This document shows, piece by piece, positions 52,592-61,228 of a DNA stretch of 64,000 nt. A program made the translations under genes and the position numbers. Positions within the stretch are counted from its first letter, which is position 1. Every line of letters begins with the position of its first letter. The notes below the pieces were generated by a model, which saw only the letters and a list, made by a program, of their open reading frames with translations, was not told the DNA's origin and made no database searches. The stretch covers positions 62,001 through 126,000 of the forward strand of contig CAZXCU010000010.1 of assembly GCA_964639245.1 (NCBI GenBank). Reading direction: 5' to 3'. This DNA comes from SB15 sp964639245 (GTDB taxonomy: Bacteria; Chloroflexota; Anaerolineae; Aggregatilineales; J027).

Positions 52592-53782
52592 ATGGATACC
52601 TTATTTATTGCCCATTGTCCACCCTATCCGCCGCGTTTTGCCGAGCGCAGTCTCATCTATTATCTGGGACGCGAATTTCATCGCCGTCGCCGTCTGGTCG
52701 ATTTAATTTGTTTTTATGAAGAACCTGAACAACTTGCCGACGTTCCCCGTTATGCCCATTTTTTTCGTGAAGTGAAACTCATCTCCGCAGGCGAACGGGA
52801 AAAAATCAACTTCAAACGCCGCCTCAAAAAAAATCATTTTCCGAAGGCTAAGGATGAGTCATGGTCAGAGGAAATGTGGCATACGGTTGAATTTTTCCTC
52901 AACACTCGCCCATATCGTATGGCCTATTTGTTCGGGGATATTTACATTTATGAATATTCAGCCTTGCTCACCCACTATCCGACGATTCTGGCACCAGTCA
53001 ATGCACCTTTAAATGCGCTGCCCCCGCAAATTGCCGCCGCACAAACACGCCGCGAAAAACAGATACTTACCGAAAGAATGCACGCCCTAAAAAACTATGA
53101 AAGCTGGATATATCGCCCATTTCAACGGTTGGTCGTCTCCACTGAACAGGATACCAAAACAATCACCAAAGTTTCCCCCAACAGTCACGTTCGGGCGATT
53201 CCGTTAGGGGTAGATCTGGATTATTTTGTTCCCACCGGGTATCCGCCGCGCACCCCCGCCCTGTTGTTCATGGGAAATTTTGCTTATCCGCATGATTTAG
53301 AAGCCGCACTCAGACTCTGTAAACAGATTTATCCACAGGTCAAGCGGAGCATTCCTGCACTAGAACTGTATATTGTGGGGGACAACCCGCCGCGAGAATT
53401 ACAAAAATTTGCATCGGATACAGTGCATATTACTGGACATGTGCTGGACTTGCGTCCATTTTTTGAACTCGCCAGCGTGTATGTGAGTCCATTGGTGCAA
53501 CAGGTAGGAATTCACATTCCAATTTTGCAAGCCTTGGCGATGCGAACCCCCGTTGTTGCTACCCCCAAGAGTTTAGAAGGACTCAAACTCCACCATGAAC
53601 AACACCTGCTCATTGGCGAAACGCTGGATGAACTGGTGCGGAATATTCACCTCTTGTTGCAGAACCAAGCCCTGTACCAGCGTTTGCAGCAAGATGGGCA
53701 GAACATCGTGTACAACCAATATAGCTGGCAGCGCATCGCCGATTATTATGAATCCCTAGAGGACGAATTGTTAAGGGTGTAG
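52592..53782 (+). CDS. GT4-like glycosyltransferase
   Basis: 396 residues with a GT-B fold. The N-terminal half (TLFIAHCPPYPPRFAERSLIYYLGREF) and the C-terminal half (RAIPLGVDLDYF, LLFMGNFAYPHDLEAAL, ELYIVGDNPP, GHVLDLRPFFELASVYVSPL) follow the pattern of GT4 enzymes of polysaccharide synthesis. The usual donor-binding Glu of KxLEAMA is Gln here (PILQALAMRTPVVATP). The ATG at 52592 lacks a Shine-Dalgarno. Convergent with recN, four bases apart. Acceptor unknown. Confidence 0.78.
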   Translation: MDTLFIAHCPPYPPRFAERSLIYYLGREFHRRRRLVDLICFYEEPEQLADVPRYAHFFREVKLISAGEREKINFKRRLKKNHFPKAKDESWSEEMWHTVEFFLNTRPYRMAYLFGDIYIYEYSALLTHYPTILAPVNAPLNALPPQIAAAQTRREKQILTERMHALKNYESWIYRPFQRLVVSTEQDTKTITKVSPNSHVRAIPLGVDLDYFVPTGYPPRTPALLFMGNFAYPHDLEAALRLCKQIYPQVKRSIPALELYIVGDNPPRELQKFASDTVHITGHVLDLRPFFELASVYVSPLVQQVGIHIPILQALAMRTPVVATPKSLEGLKLHHEQHLLIGETLDELVRNIHLLLQNQALYQRLQQDGQNIVYNQYSWQRIADYYESLEDELLRV

Positions 53783-53786
53783 AGTG

Positions 53787-55550
53787 CTACATCAAGTTGG
53801 GCTGCTTGGCAGAAATTTTACCTTCATTTTTGAAAAGATAAGCCGAATGGAATAATTCTTGAGCGCTTTGCAAAGCGGCTTCGGAACGACTGCCCAACAA
53901 ATCGGATAGTTCTTGAATCCGTTCGTCTGCATCAAGTTGCTTAACATTTGTGACAGTGCGCTGTCCTTTGATGGCTTTGGTCACTTTGAAATGATGGTCG
54001 GCAAAGCTGGCAATCTGGGCTAGGTGTGTCACACAAAAAACTTGGTGTTCAGTGGTCAACCCCCAGAGCTTTTGCCCCACAGTTTCGCCCACCCGCGCAC
54101 CAATGCCCTGATCCACTTCGTCAAAAATGAGGGTCGGCGTTTCATCGGCAGCAGAAAGGACAGTTTTAAGCCCCAGCATAATCCGTGCTGTTTCCCCGCC
54201 GGAGGCAACTTTGGCAAGCGGTTGCAAGGGTTCACCCAAGTTGGCAGACATCAGAAATTCCACATTGTCTACCCCCGTTGCATCGAACGCCAACCGTTCT
54301 TCACCGATATAACAGCCTGTGGGGTCTTCTTCCTGTGTGATAGAGGTTTCAAAACGGGCATTTTCCATCCGCAGCTGGGCAAGTTCATGGACGATTAACT
54401 CGGAAAGTTTTGCCCCCGCTTTTTGGCGAACGGCGGTGAGGTGTCTAGCAAGGTCGCCAATGGCATGAAGGAGTTTGTCCTCCTCCTGTGCTAGTTCGCC
54501 CAACCGTTCTTCCCCCATTTCAATATCATTGAGTTCTTTTTTGGCGCGTTCGGCATATTCCAACACCACTTTGATGGACTCGCCGTATTTGCGCTTGAGG
54601 CGGGAGATAATTTCCAACCGTTCCTCAACCCGATCCAACCGATTGGGAGACACATCTAATTTGTCTTTGTAGTGCCGCAGCGACGAGGCCAACTCCTCTG
54701 CCTGCACCGCGATATTTTCGGCAATGTTGTATTCTTCGCTGAGGGTTTCATCCATCGAAACTAATTTTTCGAGTGCCGCCGCCACAATATTGAGCGTATC
54801 TAATCCTGCACGGCCCAACATATCTTCGCCATAGAGCGCGTTGTAGGCTTCGTCGGTCAGCTTGGCAAGTTTTTCGCTGTTGGCAAGGATGCTGCGTTCC
54901 TCCCGCAGAGATTCTTCTTCGCCTTCCACCAAACGGGCGGTTTCAATTTCTTGAATCTGATATTTCAGGTATTCAATCCGTTGTTCACGCTGGCGTTCGT
55001 CCTGCTGCAAGGAGGAGATAGTCTGGCGAATTCCGGCGAGTTGGCGGACAAGGCTGGCAAGTTCCTCGCGCTGGTCTTCGCAGTGAGCAAAACGATCTAA
55101 GAGAAAAATATGCTCTTTGGGACGTAACAGGGAAAGATGGTCAGTTTGCCCGTGAATATCGACCAGCAGACTCCCGACTTCCCGGTAGACTGCCTGTTTG
55201 CAACTTGTCCCATTAATGCGGGAGGAGGAACGTCCATTGGCACGCACTTCGCGGCTCAGGACAATCGGTTCACTCAGGCTGATTTTTTGAATGTCATTGG
55301 CTTCAAGCAGGGAGCGCAAGGGGTGGCGCAGATTCGGGGGAACAATAAACACCAGTTCGACACTGGCACGTTCCGCACCGGAACGCACAAAACTGGTTTC
55401 GGAATGTCCGCCCAGACCAAAATCGACGGCATCAATCAAGATGGATTTTCCTGCCCCGGTTTCTCCGGTGATGAGATTAAAACCCCGCGAAAATTCGAGG
55501 GAGAGTTCTTCGATAAGGGCAAAATCTGCAATGTGCAAGGCTTTTAACAT
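53787..55550 (-). CDS. recN: RecN, SMC-like DNA repair protein
   Basis: 587 residues with Walker A TGETGAGKSI (28-37), a long coiled coil (about 150-370), ABC signature VASGGETARIMLGLK, Walker B PTLIFDEVDQGIGARV and D-loop or H-loop CVTHLAQIASFADHH. RecN gathers DNA ends for recombinational repair. It is the third gene of nadK - zinc-ribbon membrane protein - recN. The nadK-recN association is common in bacteria. Confidence 0.95.
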   Translation of the reverse strand: MLKALHIADFALIEELSLEFSRGFNLITGETGAGKSILIDAVDFGLGGHSETSFVRSGAERASVELVFIVPPNLRHPLRSLLEANDIQKISLSEPIVLSREVRANGRSSSRINGTSCKQAVYREVGSLLVDIHGQTDHLSLLRPKEHIFLLDRFAHCEDQREELASLVRQLAGIRQTISSLQQDERQREQRIEYLKYQIQEIETARLVEGEEESLREERSILANSEKLAKLTDEAYNALYGEDMLGRAGLDTLNIVAAALEKLVSMDETLSEEYNIAENIAVQAEELASSLRHYKDKLDVSPNRLDRVEERLEIISRLKRKYGESIKVVLEYAERAKKELNDIEMGEERLGELAQEEDKLLHAIGDLARHLTAVRQKAGAKLSELIVHELAQLRMENARFETSITQEEDPTGCYIGEERLAFDATGVDNVEFLMSANLGEPLQPLAKVASGGETARIMLGLKTVLSAADETPTLIFDEVDQGIGARVGETVGQKLWGLTTEHQVFCVTHLAQIASFADHHFKVTKAIKGQRTVTNVKQLDADERIQELSDLLGSRSEAALQSAQELFHSAYLFKNEGKISAKQPNLM

Positions 55551-55554
55551 GTGG

Positions 55555-56097
55555 TTATAACCTCAATCCCAATTGGAAGCGGGAGACGGCAACGCTGATA
55601 GCAATCAGGGCATAAATCAACAGACTGAAAGGGCTGCCAATCCCAAAGATAAAAAGCAATCCTACCGACAGTAGCATCGCCGCGCCAACAACTTGCCCGG
55701 TATAACGCCCGCGTCGTTTGCGCGAAACGCGAAAGACCATTTCGCTGACGAATCCACCGGCGGGTGCAGCCAGCAAAATGGCTAAAAAGAAAAAGCCGAT
55801 GATCGATACCACAAACCCTGCCAGCAAGCTAGCGATAAAAGCGGTGATCCCTGAAACGGCGTAATCAAATGGCGTGGCATTGTAGAAAATATTCTGGTGT
55901 TCGCGGGCGGTGTCTTTGCTGATATAGCCGACAGCAGTCCGTACCGCGCATTTGGAACAAATCGGAACCCCGTTACGGTGGTCACGCAAGCCTTTGCTAC
56001 CGGGGCAACCCCGCCGGTCACAAAAAATCGTACCATCCTCAACTTCGTAAAATTCACGTTTGCTTGCTTCAAAACTCAGTGGTGTGCGTTGTTCCAT
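55555..56097 (-). CDS. Membrane protein with N-terminal zinc-ribbon-like motif
   Basis: 180 residues. The start FEASKREFYEVEDGTIFCDRRGCPG carries C-x4-C, and ICSKC provides a second pair, giving a likely treble-clef or zinc ribbon. About four hydrophobic segments follow (ITAFIASLLAGFVVSIIGFFF, LAAPAGGFVSEMVF, GAAMLLSVGLLFIFG, LLIYALIAISVAV). I do not recognise a named family. It lies four bases before recN and ten after nadK. Confidence 0.55.
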   Translation of the reverse strand: MEQRTPLSFEASKREFYEVEDGTIFCDRRGCPGSKGLRDHRNGVPICSKCAVRTAVGYISKDTAREHQNIFYNATPFDYAVSGITAFIASLLAGFVVSIIGFFFLAILLAAPAGGFVSEMVFRVSRKRRGRYTGQVVGAAMLLSVGLLFIFGIGSPFSLLIYALIAISVAVSRFQLGLRL

Positions 56098-56107
56098 ACT
56101 TTGCCCC

Positions 56108-56965
56108 CTAGCGTTCGGGTGGATGTTTCGGCAAAAAGCGCGGTTCCATCCGATCCATCAGTGAACGGAAAAAATAATTACGTCCTTGCAAGCGGATAAA
56201 CAGGCTGCGATTCTCACTGGCACGCACCCGAACAAAATCCCCGGCGCTAATCTCAACCACCGTTTGACCATCAATGGTGACAACGGTCTCTTGCTGCGTT
56301 TGGGGAGAAACGACAATTTTGACAGATGCCCCCTGCGCCAGAATCACGGGACGTTCCATACTAAAATGGGGGGCAACCGGCACTAGCAAAATGTTATCCA
56401 GTTCGGGTGGCAAGATTGGCCCTCCGGCAGCCAGCGCATACGCGGTTGACCCGGTGGCGGTAGCAATAATCACCCCATCTGCATTGTAGGTGGTCGCCCA
56501 TTCATCATCAATATAGGCTTCTAACCGGACAGCGTTTGCCGCTGCGCCCCGCCCCACCACGACATCGTTAAGGGCATCTTCGCGCATGATACACACGCCA
56601 TTTTGCCAAATTTCGCCCGAAATCATCAAGCGGCTTTCCACCCAGTAATCACCTGCCAGAATTCGCCCCAGCGACTCCGCCCATTGTTCGGGATGCGCTT
56701 CGGTTAAAAAACCCAGATAGCCAATGTTCAACCCGAACACCGGAATCTGATAGGGCGCACACAACCGCGCTGCCCGTAAAATTGCCCCATCCCCGCCGAT
56801 GACCACCACCAAATCGGATTGCATGATGTCGGTGATGGGGGGATGCCCGGTGGAGTCTACCCATGTGCGGACTCCGTGTAATTGGGCAACGCGGGCAACC
56901 TCTTCCGTGACGGAGACACTTTCCACACGGCGCGGATGTCCTAAAATACCAATCTGTTGAATCAC
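56108..56965 (-). CDS. nadK: NAD kinase
   Basis: Makes NADP from NAD and ATP. Its 285 residues have GGDGAILRAARL (57-68, with catalytic Asp59), GYLGFLTE, an ALNDVVVGRG strand, and GSTAYALAAGGPIL, the NAD-binding stretch. The start is GTG with no visible Shine-Dalgarno. First gene of the block with the zinc-ribbon membrane protein and recN. Confidence 0.94.
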   Translation of the reverse strand: MIQQIGILGHPRRVESVSVTEEVARVAQLHGVRTWVDSTGHPPITDIMQSDLVVVIGGDGAILRAARLCAPYQIPVFGLNIGYLGFLTEAHPEQWAESLGRILAGDYWVESRLMISGEIWQNGVCIMREDALNDVVVGRGAAANAVRLEAYIDDEWATTYNADGVIIATATGSTAYALAAGGPILPPELDNILLVPVAPHFSMERPVILAQGASVKIVVSPQTQQETVVTIDGQTVVEISAGDFVRVRASENRSLFIRLQGRNYFFRSLMDRMEPRFLPKHPPER

Positions 56966-57010
56966 GATTTTTTGTGTGATTATAGCAGTATCACTCCAAG
57001 AACAAAAGTT

Positions 57011-57400
57011 CTAATTTTCTATCACAGCGATACATTCGATTTCAACCAGCGCCCCTTTGGGCAAATCCAACCCGCCAAAGGTTGAGCGTGCCGGTGGATT
57101 GTCAGTAAAAAAGGTGGCATAGACACCGTTTAGCGCGGCAAAATCTTCCATCCGATGCAGAAAAACAGTTGTTTTGACCGCGTTTTTCAGGCTTGTTCCC
57201 GCCGCTTCTAAAATGGCGGCTAGATTTTTGAGGGCTTGTTCGGCTTGGGCTTCAACCCCACCTGCGACAAATTCCCCTGTCGCAGGATTCAAACCCAACT
57301 GACCGGATACAAAAACAAAATTTCCCTGTGCATGGATAGCTTGGGAATATGGCCCGATGGCTTGGGGTGCATTCTGGGTTTTGATGGCTGTACGAGACAT
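57011..57400 (-). CDS. ridA: RidA family reactive intermediate deaminase
   Basis: 129 residues of the YjgF/YER057c/UK114 fold. APQAIGPYSQAIHAQG, VFVSGQLGLNPATGE and the catalytic Arg in PPARSTFGGLDLPKGALVEIECIA match RidA, which hydrolyses 2-aminoacrylate and other enamines. It stands alone between the fasciclin terminator and nadK, all on the minus strand. Confidence 0.94.
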   Translation of the reverse strand: MSRTAIKTQNAPQAIGPYSQAIHAQGNFVFVSGQLGLNPATGEFVAGGVEAQAEQALKNLAAILEAAGTSLKNAVKTTVFLHRMEDFAALNGVYATFFTDNPPARSTFGGLDLPKGALVEIECIAVIEN

Positions 57401-57429
57401 GAAAATTTTCCCTATTTATTTTTTTGAAA

Positions 57430-57456
57430 GAAAAAAGGGGTCACGCCGACCCCTTT
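57430..57456 (-). terminator. Rho-independent terminator of the fasciclin pair
   Basis: On the minus strand AAAGGGGTC pairs perfectly with GACCCCTTT around five bases, followed by more T. It begins about 20 bases after the stop of the second fasciclin gene. Confidence 0.92.
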
Positions 57457-57475
57457 CAATTATAAATCAGATTGG

Positions 57476-58651
57476 CTATTCGCCTTCTGCTTCATTTCCG
57501 CTTTCTTCAGCATTTTGTCCACTAGGAGACAGCACGCCTGTAATCACATGAATCACACCATTGGAGGCTTCAATATCGGCGGTAACGACAGGAATCCCAT
57601 TGACCAGCACTCCACCGTTGGCATCGGTGGTAATCTGGAGGCTTTGGCCTTCCAGCAAGGTTGCCAGTGCCTGCCCGTTTAAACCGACCAAATCAGCAGA
57701 AGCCTGTCGTCCGTCGACAACATGGTAGAGGAGCAAATTGGTTAATTGGTTTTTATCGCCAACGACGGCGGCAAATTGGTCACTACCAAGGGCTTCAATC
57801 AGCGCAACAAAGGCTTCGTCGGTGGGAGCAAAGACGGTTAAATTGGCATTTTCGTCGGAAAGCAACGCCACCACAGACGGGTCAGAGGCCAAAATCGCAG
57901 CTAAGAGGGTGGTAAATTCGGGTGCATCAGCGTTCGCGGCTTGGGTCAACACGACATCCGCAATTGTGCCAGCCTTAATCAGTTCTGGAACAGGGGGCGT
58001 ATCACTTTCAGATGCAGTTTCAGCGGGTGCTTCCGCCGTTGCTTCGGCTGATGCAGGAGCTTCGGCAGTCACTTCTGCTTGTGGGGCAGGTTCAGCCGTT
58101 GCAGCGCTTTCCGATGGGGCTTCAGTGGGCAAAGTCAACACTTGGCTAATGACGTGAATCACTCCATTAGATGCCACGATGTCCGCCGTAGTAACTTCGG
58201 AGTCGTTCACAAAAACCGTCTCTCCCTCAAGGCGGAAAGTCAGTTCTGCCCCTTGTACGGTGGTGAGCGTTTGCCCATCCAACCCAAGGATATCTTCGGC
58301 GCTGTAACGACCTTCGACAACATGATAGCGCAGCACATCGGTGATTTGCGCGGAATCGGCTACCAGCGCGTTAAAGGCTTCCTCCCCGATGGATTCTTGC
58401 AGCGCAGCAAAGGCATCATCCGTGGGGGCAAACACCGTATATTCGGCTTCAAGGTTAGAAAGCGCCTCTAAGACGGTGGGGTCTGCCGCCTGAATCACGG
58501 TGAACAGGGTATTAAATTGTCCGTTTTCGTCTTCGGTAGAGGCAACCACAATTTCCGCAATGCTTTGTTCGGTTGGTTCATCGGTCTGGGCATAGGCAGG
58601 CAGCACCATCGCCAGCATCAAAACCAAAAGGATAATCAGTTTACGCAACAT
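57476..58651 (-). CDS. Secreted protein with two fasciclin domains
   Basis: 391 residues with a signal peptide (LIILLVLMLAMVLPAYAQ). Two FAS1 domains each carry the usual blocks: TVFAPTDDAFAAL, YHVVEGR and ASNGVIHVI in the first; TVFAPTDEAFVAL, YHVVDGR and ASNGVIHVI in the second. An Ala/Glu/Pro/Thr linker of about 60 residues separates them. FAS1 proteins mediate adhesion or matrix binding. Directly downstream of a close paralogue (27-base gap, AAGGAG before the ATG). Confidence 0.9.
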   Translation of the reverse strand: MLRKLIILLVLMLAMVLPAYAQTDEPTEQSIAEIVVASTEDENGQFNTLFTVIQAADPTVLEALSNLEAEYTVFAPTDDAFAALQESIGEEAFNALVADSAQITDVLRYHVVEGRYSAEDILGLDGQTLTTVQGAELTFRLEGETVFVNDSEVTTADIVASNGVIHVISQVLTLPTEAPSESAATAEPAPQAEVTAEAPASAEATAEAPAETASESDTPPVPELIKAGTIADVVLTQAANADAPEFTTLLAAILASDPSVVALLSDENANLTVFAPTDEAFVALIEALGSDQFAAVVGDKNQLTNLLLYHVVDGRQASADLVGLNGQALATLLEGQSLQITTDANGGVLVNGIPVVTADIEASNGVIHVITGVLSPSGQNAEESGNEAEGE

Positions 58652-58678
58652 TTTTTCTCCTTGTCGGGTTCAGTTTTT

Positions 58679-59896
58679 TTATTCTTCTGCGTCAGGTGTT
58701 GGGTCTAACACCGCGTCAATCACATGAATGATACCGTTGGAGGCTTCAATATCAGTGGTGATGATGCGTGCGCCGCCAATATAGAAATTGCCTTCTCCAT
58801 CTTGGGTGATGAGGATGGGCTGACCCGGCAGCATGGTTTGTGCCACAAGTGCATCAATTTCTTCATCTTCCTCAAAGCCTGCTGCAATGTCCGCCGCTAA
58901 GACTTTCCCGCGCACCACATGGAAGAGCAAAATGTTGCTCAATTCACTCTGGTTGGCGAGTAGCGCATTAAATTCTTCTTCACCCAGAGACTCTTGCAAG
59001 GCAGCAAAGGCTTCATCGGTGGGGGCAAACACGGTGAGCTGTTCATTGGGGTTGGCAAGCGCTTCTAATACTTCGGGAACAGCCGCTTGTACCGCCATCA
59101 ATAAAACGGTGAATTGAGGTTCGGCACCCTGTGTAGAAGCAATCACCACATCCGCAATGGTATTGCTGGAGACGGCTTCTTCAGTCGCAACCGCTTCGGG
59201 TTCTGCGGTAGCTTCGACGGCTGTTTCCGTTGCTTCGGCTGTCGCTTCTTGAGTTTCGGCAGGGATTTCTGTGGCTACAACCGTTTCTTCGGTAGCAACT
59301 GCGGCAACTTCCTCAGTAGCAACCGCTTCTTGGGTTTCGGCGGGAGCTTCTGTGGCAAGGGCTGTTTCCGTTGGCGGTAAAAGCACCGCATTAATGGCGT
59401 GAATGACCCCGTTCGAGGCTTGAATATCCGGGGTGATGACTTCGGCTTCATTCACGAAGACTTTTTCGTCTTCCACACGCAGGGTTACAGGCGTACCTTG
59501 CAAGGTAGTGACTTCCTCACCCGCCATTTCGATAGCTTGTTCAGCAGTCACCGCCCCTTCAATGACGTGATACAACAAAATTTGTGTCAGGGCTTCTGTA
59601 TCCGCGAGAATGGCAGCAAAGGCTTCCTCTCCGATTTGTTCTTCTAGGGCAGCAAAAGCCTCATTCGACGGGGCAAAGACGGTAATATCGGCTTCCGGGT
59701 CGGAAAGCTTTTCTAAAACGGCGGGGTCTGCCGCTTGAACGGCAGCCAGCAAGGTTGCAAACTGCGGTTCATCGGCGGAAGCTGCCGCCACCATCACGTC
59801 CGCGATGGTTTGTGCCTCTGGTTCGTCTGTCTGGGCATAGGTGGGCAAGGCTGCCATCAACAGCAGCGTCAGCAGGAGTAAAGACAATTTACGCAT
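58679..59896 (-). CDS. Secreted protein with two fasciclin domains (paralogue)
   Basis: 405 residues with a signal peptide (LSLLLLTLLLMAALPTYAQ). FAS1 domain 1 has TVFAPSNEAFAAL and YHVIEGA; domain 2 has TVFAPTDEAFAAL and FHVVRGK. Both end in ASNGxIHxI. The central linker of about 70 residues is built from short ATEE/AETQEA-type repeats. Its length differs from the copy downstream. The duplication and the repeat linker suggest expansion by slippage or recombination. First gene of the pair. Confidence 0.9.
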   Translation of the reverse strand: MRKLSLLLLTLLLMAALPTYAQTDEPEAQTIADVMVAAASADEPQFATLLAAVQAADPAVLEKLSDPEADITVFAPSNEAFAALEEQIGEEAFAAILADTEALTQILLYHVIEGAVTAEQAIEMAGEEVTTLQGTPVTLRVEDEKVFVNEAEVITPDIQASNGVIHAINAVLLPPTETALATEAPAETQEAVATEEVAAVATEETVVATEIPAETQEATAEATETAVEATAEPEAVATEEAVSSNTIADVVIASTQGAEPQFTVLLMAVQAAVPEVLEALANPNEQLTVFAPTDEAFAALQESLGEEEFNALLANQSELSNILLFHVVRGKVLAADIAAGFEEDEEIDALVAQTMLPGQPILITQDGEGNFYIGGARIITTDIEASNGIIHVIDAVLDPTPDAEE

Positions 59897-59990
59897 AGGT
59901 TCTCCAATGTGTTTTGTTTCGCCAAAAGTATAGCCTACGCTTTGTGTTTATAAAGCGCGGATAACAAGGCGCTCATTTTAATCTGAGTTT

Positions 59991-61148
59991 TCAACGTGTG
60001 GTAGCGTAAGTCACACCACGAAAATCGACATTTTCCGCCAGCAGTGCCTCACCGGCAGTTTCGTCCCCTTTCAAAACCGAGAGGAAAAAAGCGGTGGTGA
60101 AATGGTTAATTAAATCATGAGCGCGGTTCATATCCCAAACCAAATCGGAGCAGCTATCGAACAAACCAAAATTAATCGCCAGTTCGGAACATTCATCCAC
60201 AAAAATATAATGGTCGGCATTGTCCAGTGTCACCAAGGTTTTGTCAGTGCTGCTGATCAATTCATACATGGGATAGGCATTTTCTTCCGGGATGGTTGAG
60301 CCATCTTGCGAACCGACGATAATGAGGCTGGGGATAGTGACAGAGCTTAAGCCTGCCTCTCCAAAAAACATCCCCCCGGCGGGCGCAAGCAGCACCATCG
60401 CATCCACGCGGCTGTCAGCGGTTTCAGGCCAGAGACCATCAGGCACACTTGCCAAACCCCGCGCTGACGCAATGCCATCAATCCGTTCTAAGACACGGCA
60501 AATCCCCTGATTACCCTGACAGACAGCATTTTGGGGAGTATTGAGTCGCGCTCCCCCGACTGAAATAGCGGTGTAGCCACCAAAAGAATGACCTGTTACG
60601 GCGATATTGTCCAAATCAATACTGCCTTCTAATGCCCCGCCTGCTCCGTTCAAATTTTCGGCAAAATCAATCACACGGGTCAGGTCATTCGGACGCACCG
60701 CAAAATTGAAAATGATGGAGTCTTCATTGAGTTGGTCGGTAAACGAGTCTAAAACTGTGCTGCCGGGATGGTCGGTGGCAATGACGACAAACCCATGGGA
60801 GGCAAGATGTTCCGTATAAAAGACACTTTGGAAACGCAGCCCGCCCAACCCATGCGAAAATACAATCAAGGGGAATGTACCCGCTTGGGGAACGGCAGCC
60901 TGTAAAGCGCGGCCTTCTATCACTGCCAGCCCTTCTCGATAGGCGATGGATTCGGGCAGTTCATCGGGATTCTGGGCGGGATACCAGACCGTGACTTTCA
61001 AGGGACGGGTGGCATCTTCAATGGTGAAATCCATTGTGCCTACTGGAAATGTGCCACGTTGTCCATAAACGGGGGCATCGGGGCGCTGTGCTGCCACAGG
61101 CAACACACCTAAAATCATTACTATGAAAACCCATGTCCATTTTTTCAT
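59991..61148 (-). CDS. Secreted PAF-acetylhydrolase-like alpha/beta hydrolase
   Basis: 385 residues with a signal peptide (WVFIVMILGVLPVAAQ). The core has VTVWYPAQNPDELPESIAYREG, VFSHGLGGLRFQSVFYTEHLASHGFVVIATDHPGST-type oxyanion loop residues, the nucleophile elbow VTGHSFGGYTA, an acid in VTLDNADHYIF and a His in the same segment. It resembles the platelet-activating-factor acetylhydrolase II / dienelactone-hydrolase-like group. The substrate is probably an ester. AAGGA stands nine bases before the ATG. Divergent from recD2. Confidence 0.82.
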   Translation of the reverse strand: MKKWTWVFIVMILGVLPVAAQRPDAPVYGQRGTFPVGTMDFTIEDATRPLKVTVWYPAQNPDELPESIAYREGLAVIEGRALQAAVPQAGTFPLIVFSHGLGGLRFQSVFYTEHLASHGFVVIATDHPGSTVLDSFTDQLNEDSIIFNFAVRPNDLTRVIDFAENLNGAGGALEGSIDLDNIAVTGHSFGGYTAISVGGARLNTPQNAVCQGNQGICRVLERIDGIASARGLASVPDGLWPETADSRVDAMVLLAPAGGMFFGEAGLSSVTIPSLIIVGSQDGSTIPEENAYPMYELISSTDKTLVTLDNADHYIFVDECSELAINFGLFDSCSDLVWDMNRAHDLINHFTTAFFLSVLKGDETAGEALLAENVDFRGVTYATTR

Positions 61149-61228
61149 CGTATAATATCCTTGTGGTGTTCTTTGCTTAAGCCTAGCGCTGAATCCACAT
61201 ACCCGTCAAAAATTTGAGCGAAAAACAC

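Noticed and set aside
59160..59380. Repetitive DNA in the fasciclin linker as a mobile element or CRISPR-like array
   Set aside because: Repeats are short, irregular, in frame and code for a low-complexity linker; there are no spacers of fixed length.
61151..61156. TATAAT as recD2 promoter
   Set aside because: It lies near the start of the divergent hydrolase gene and no -35 is found 16-18 bases upstream on the plus strand.
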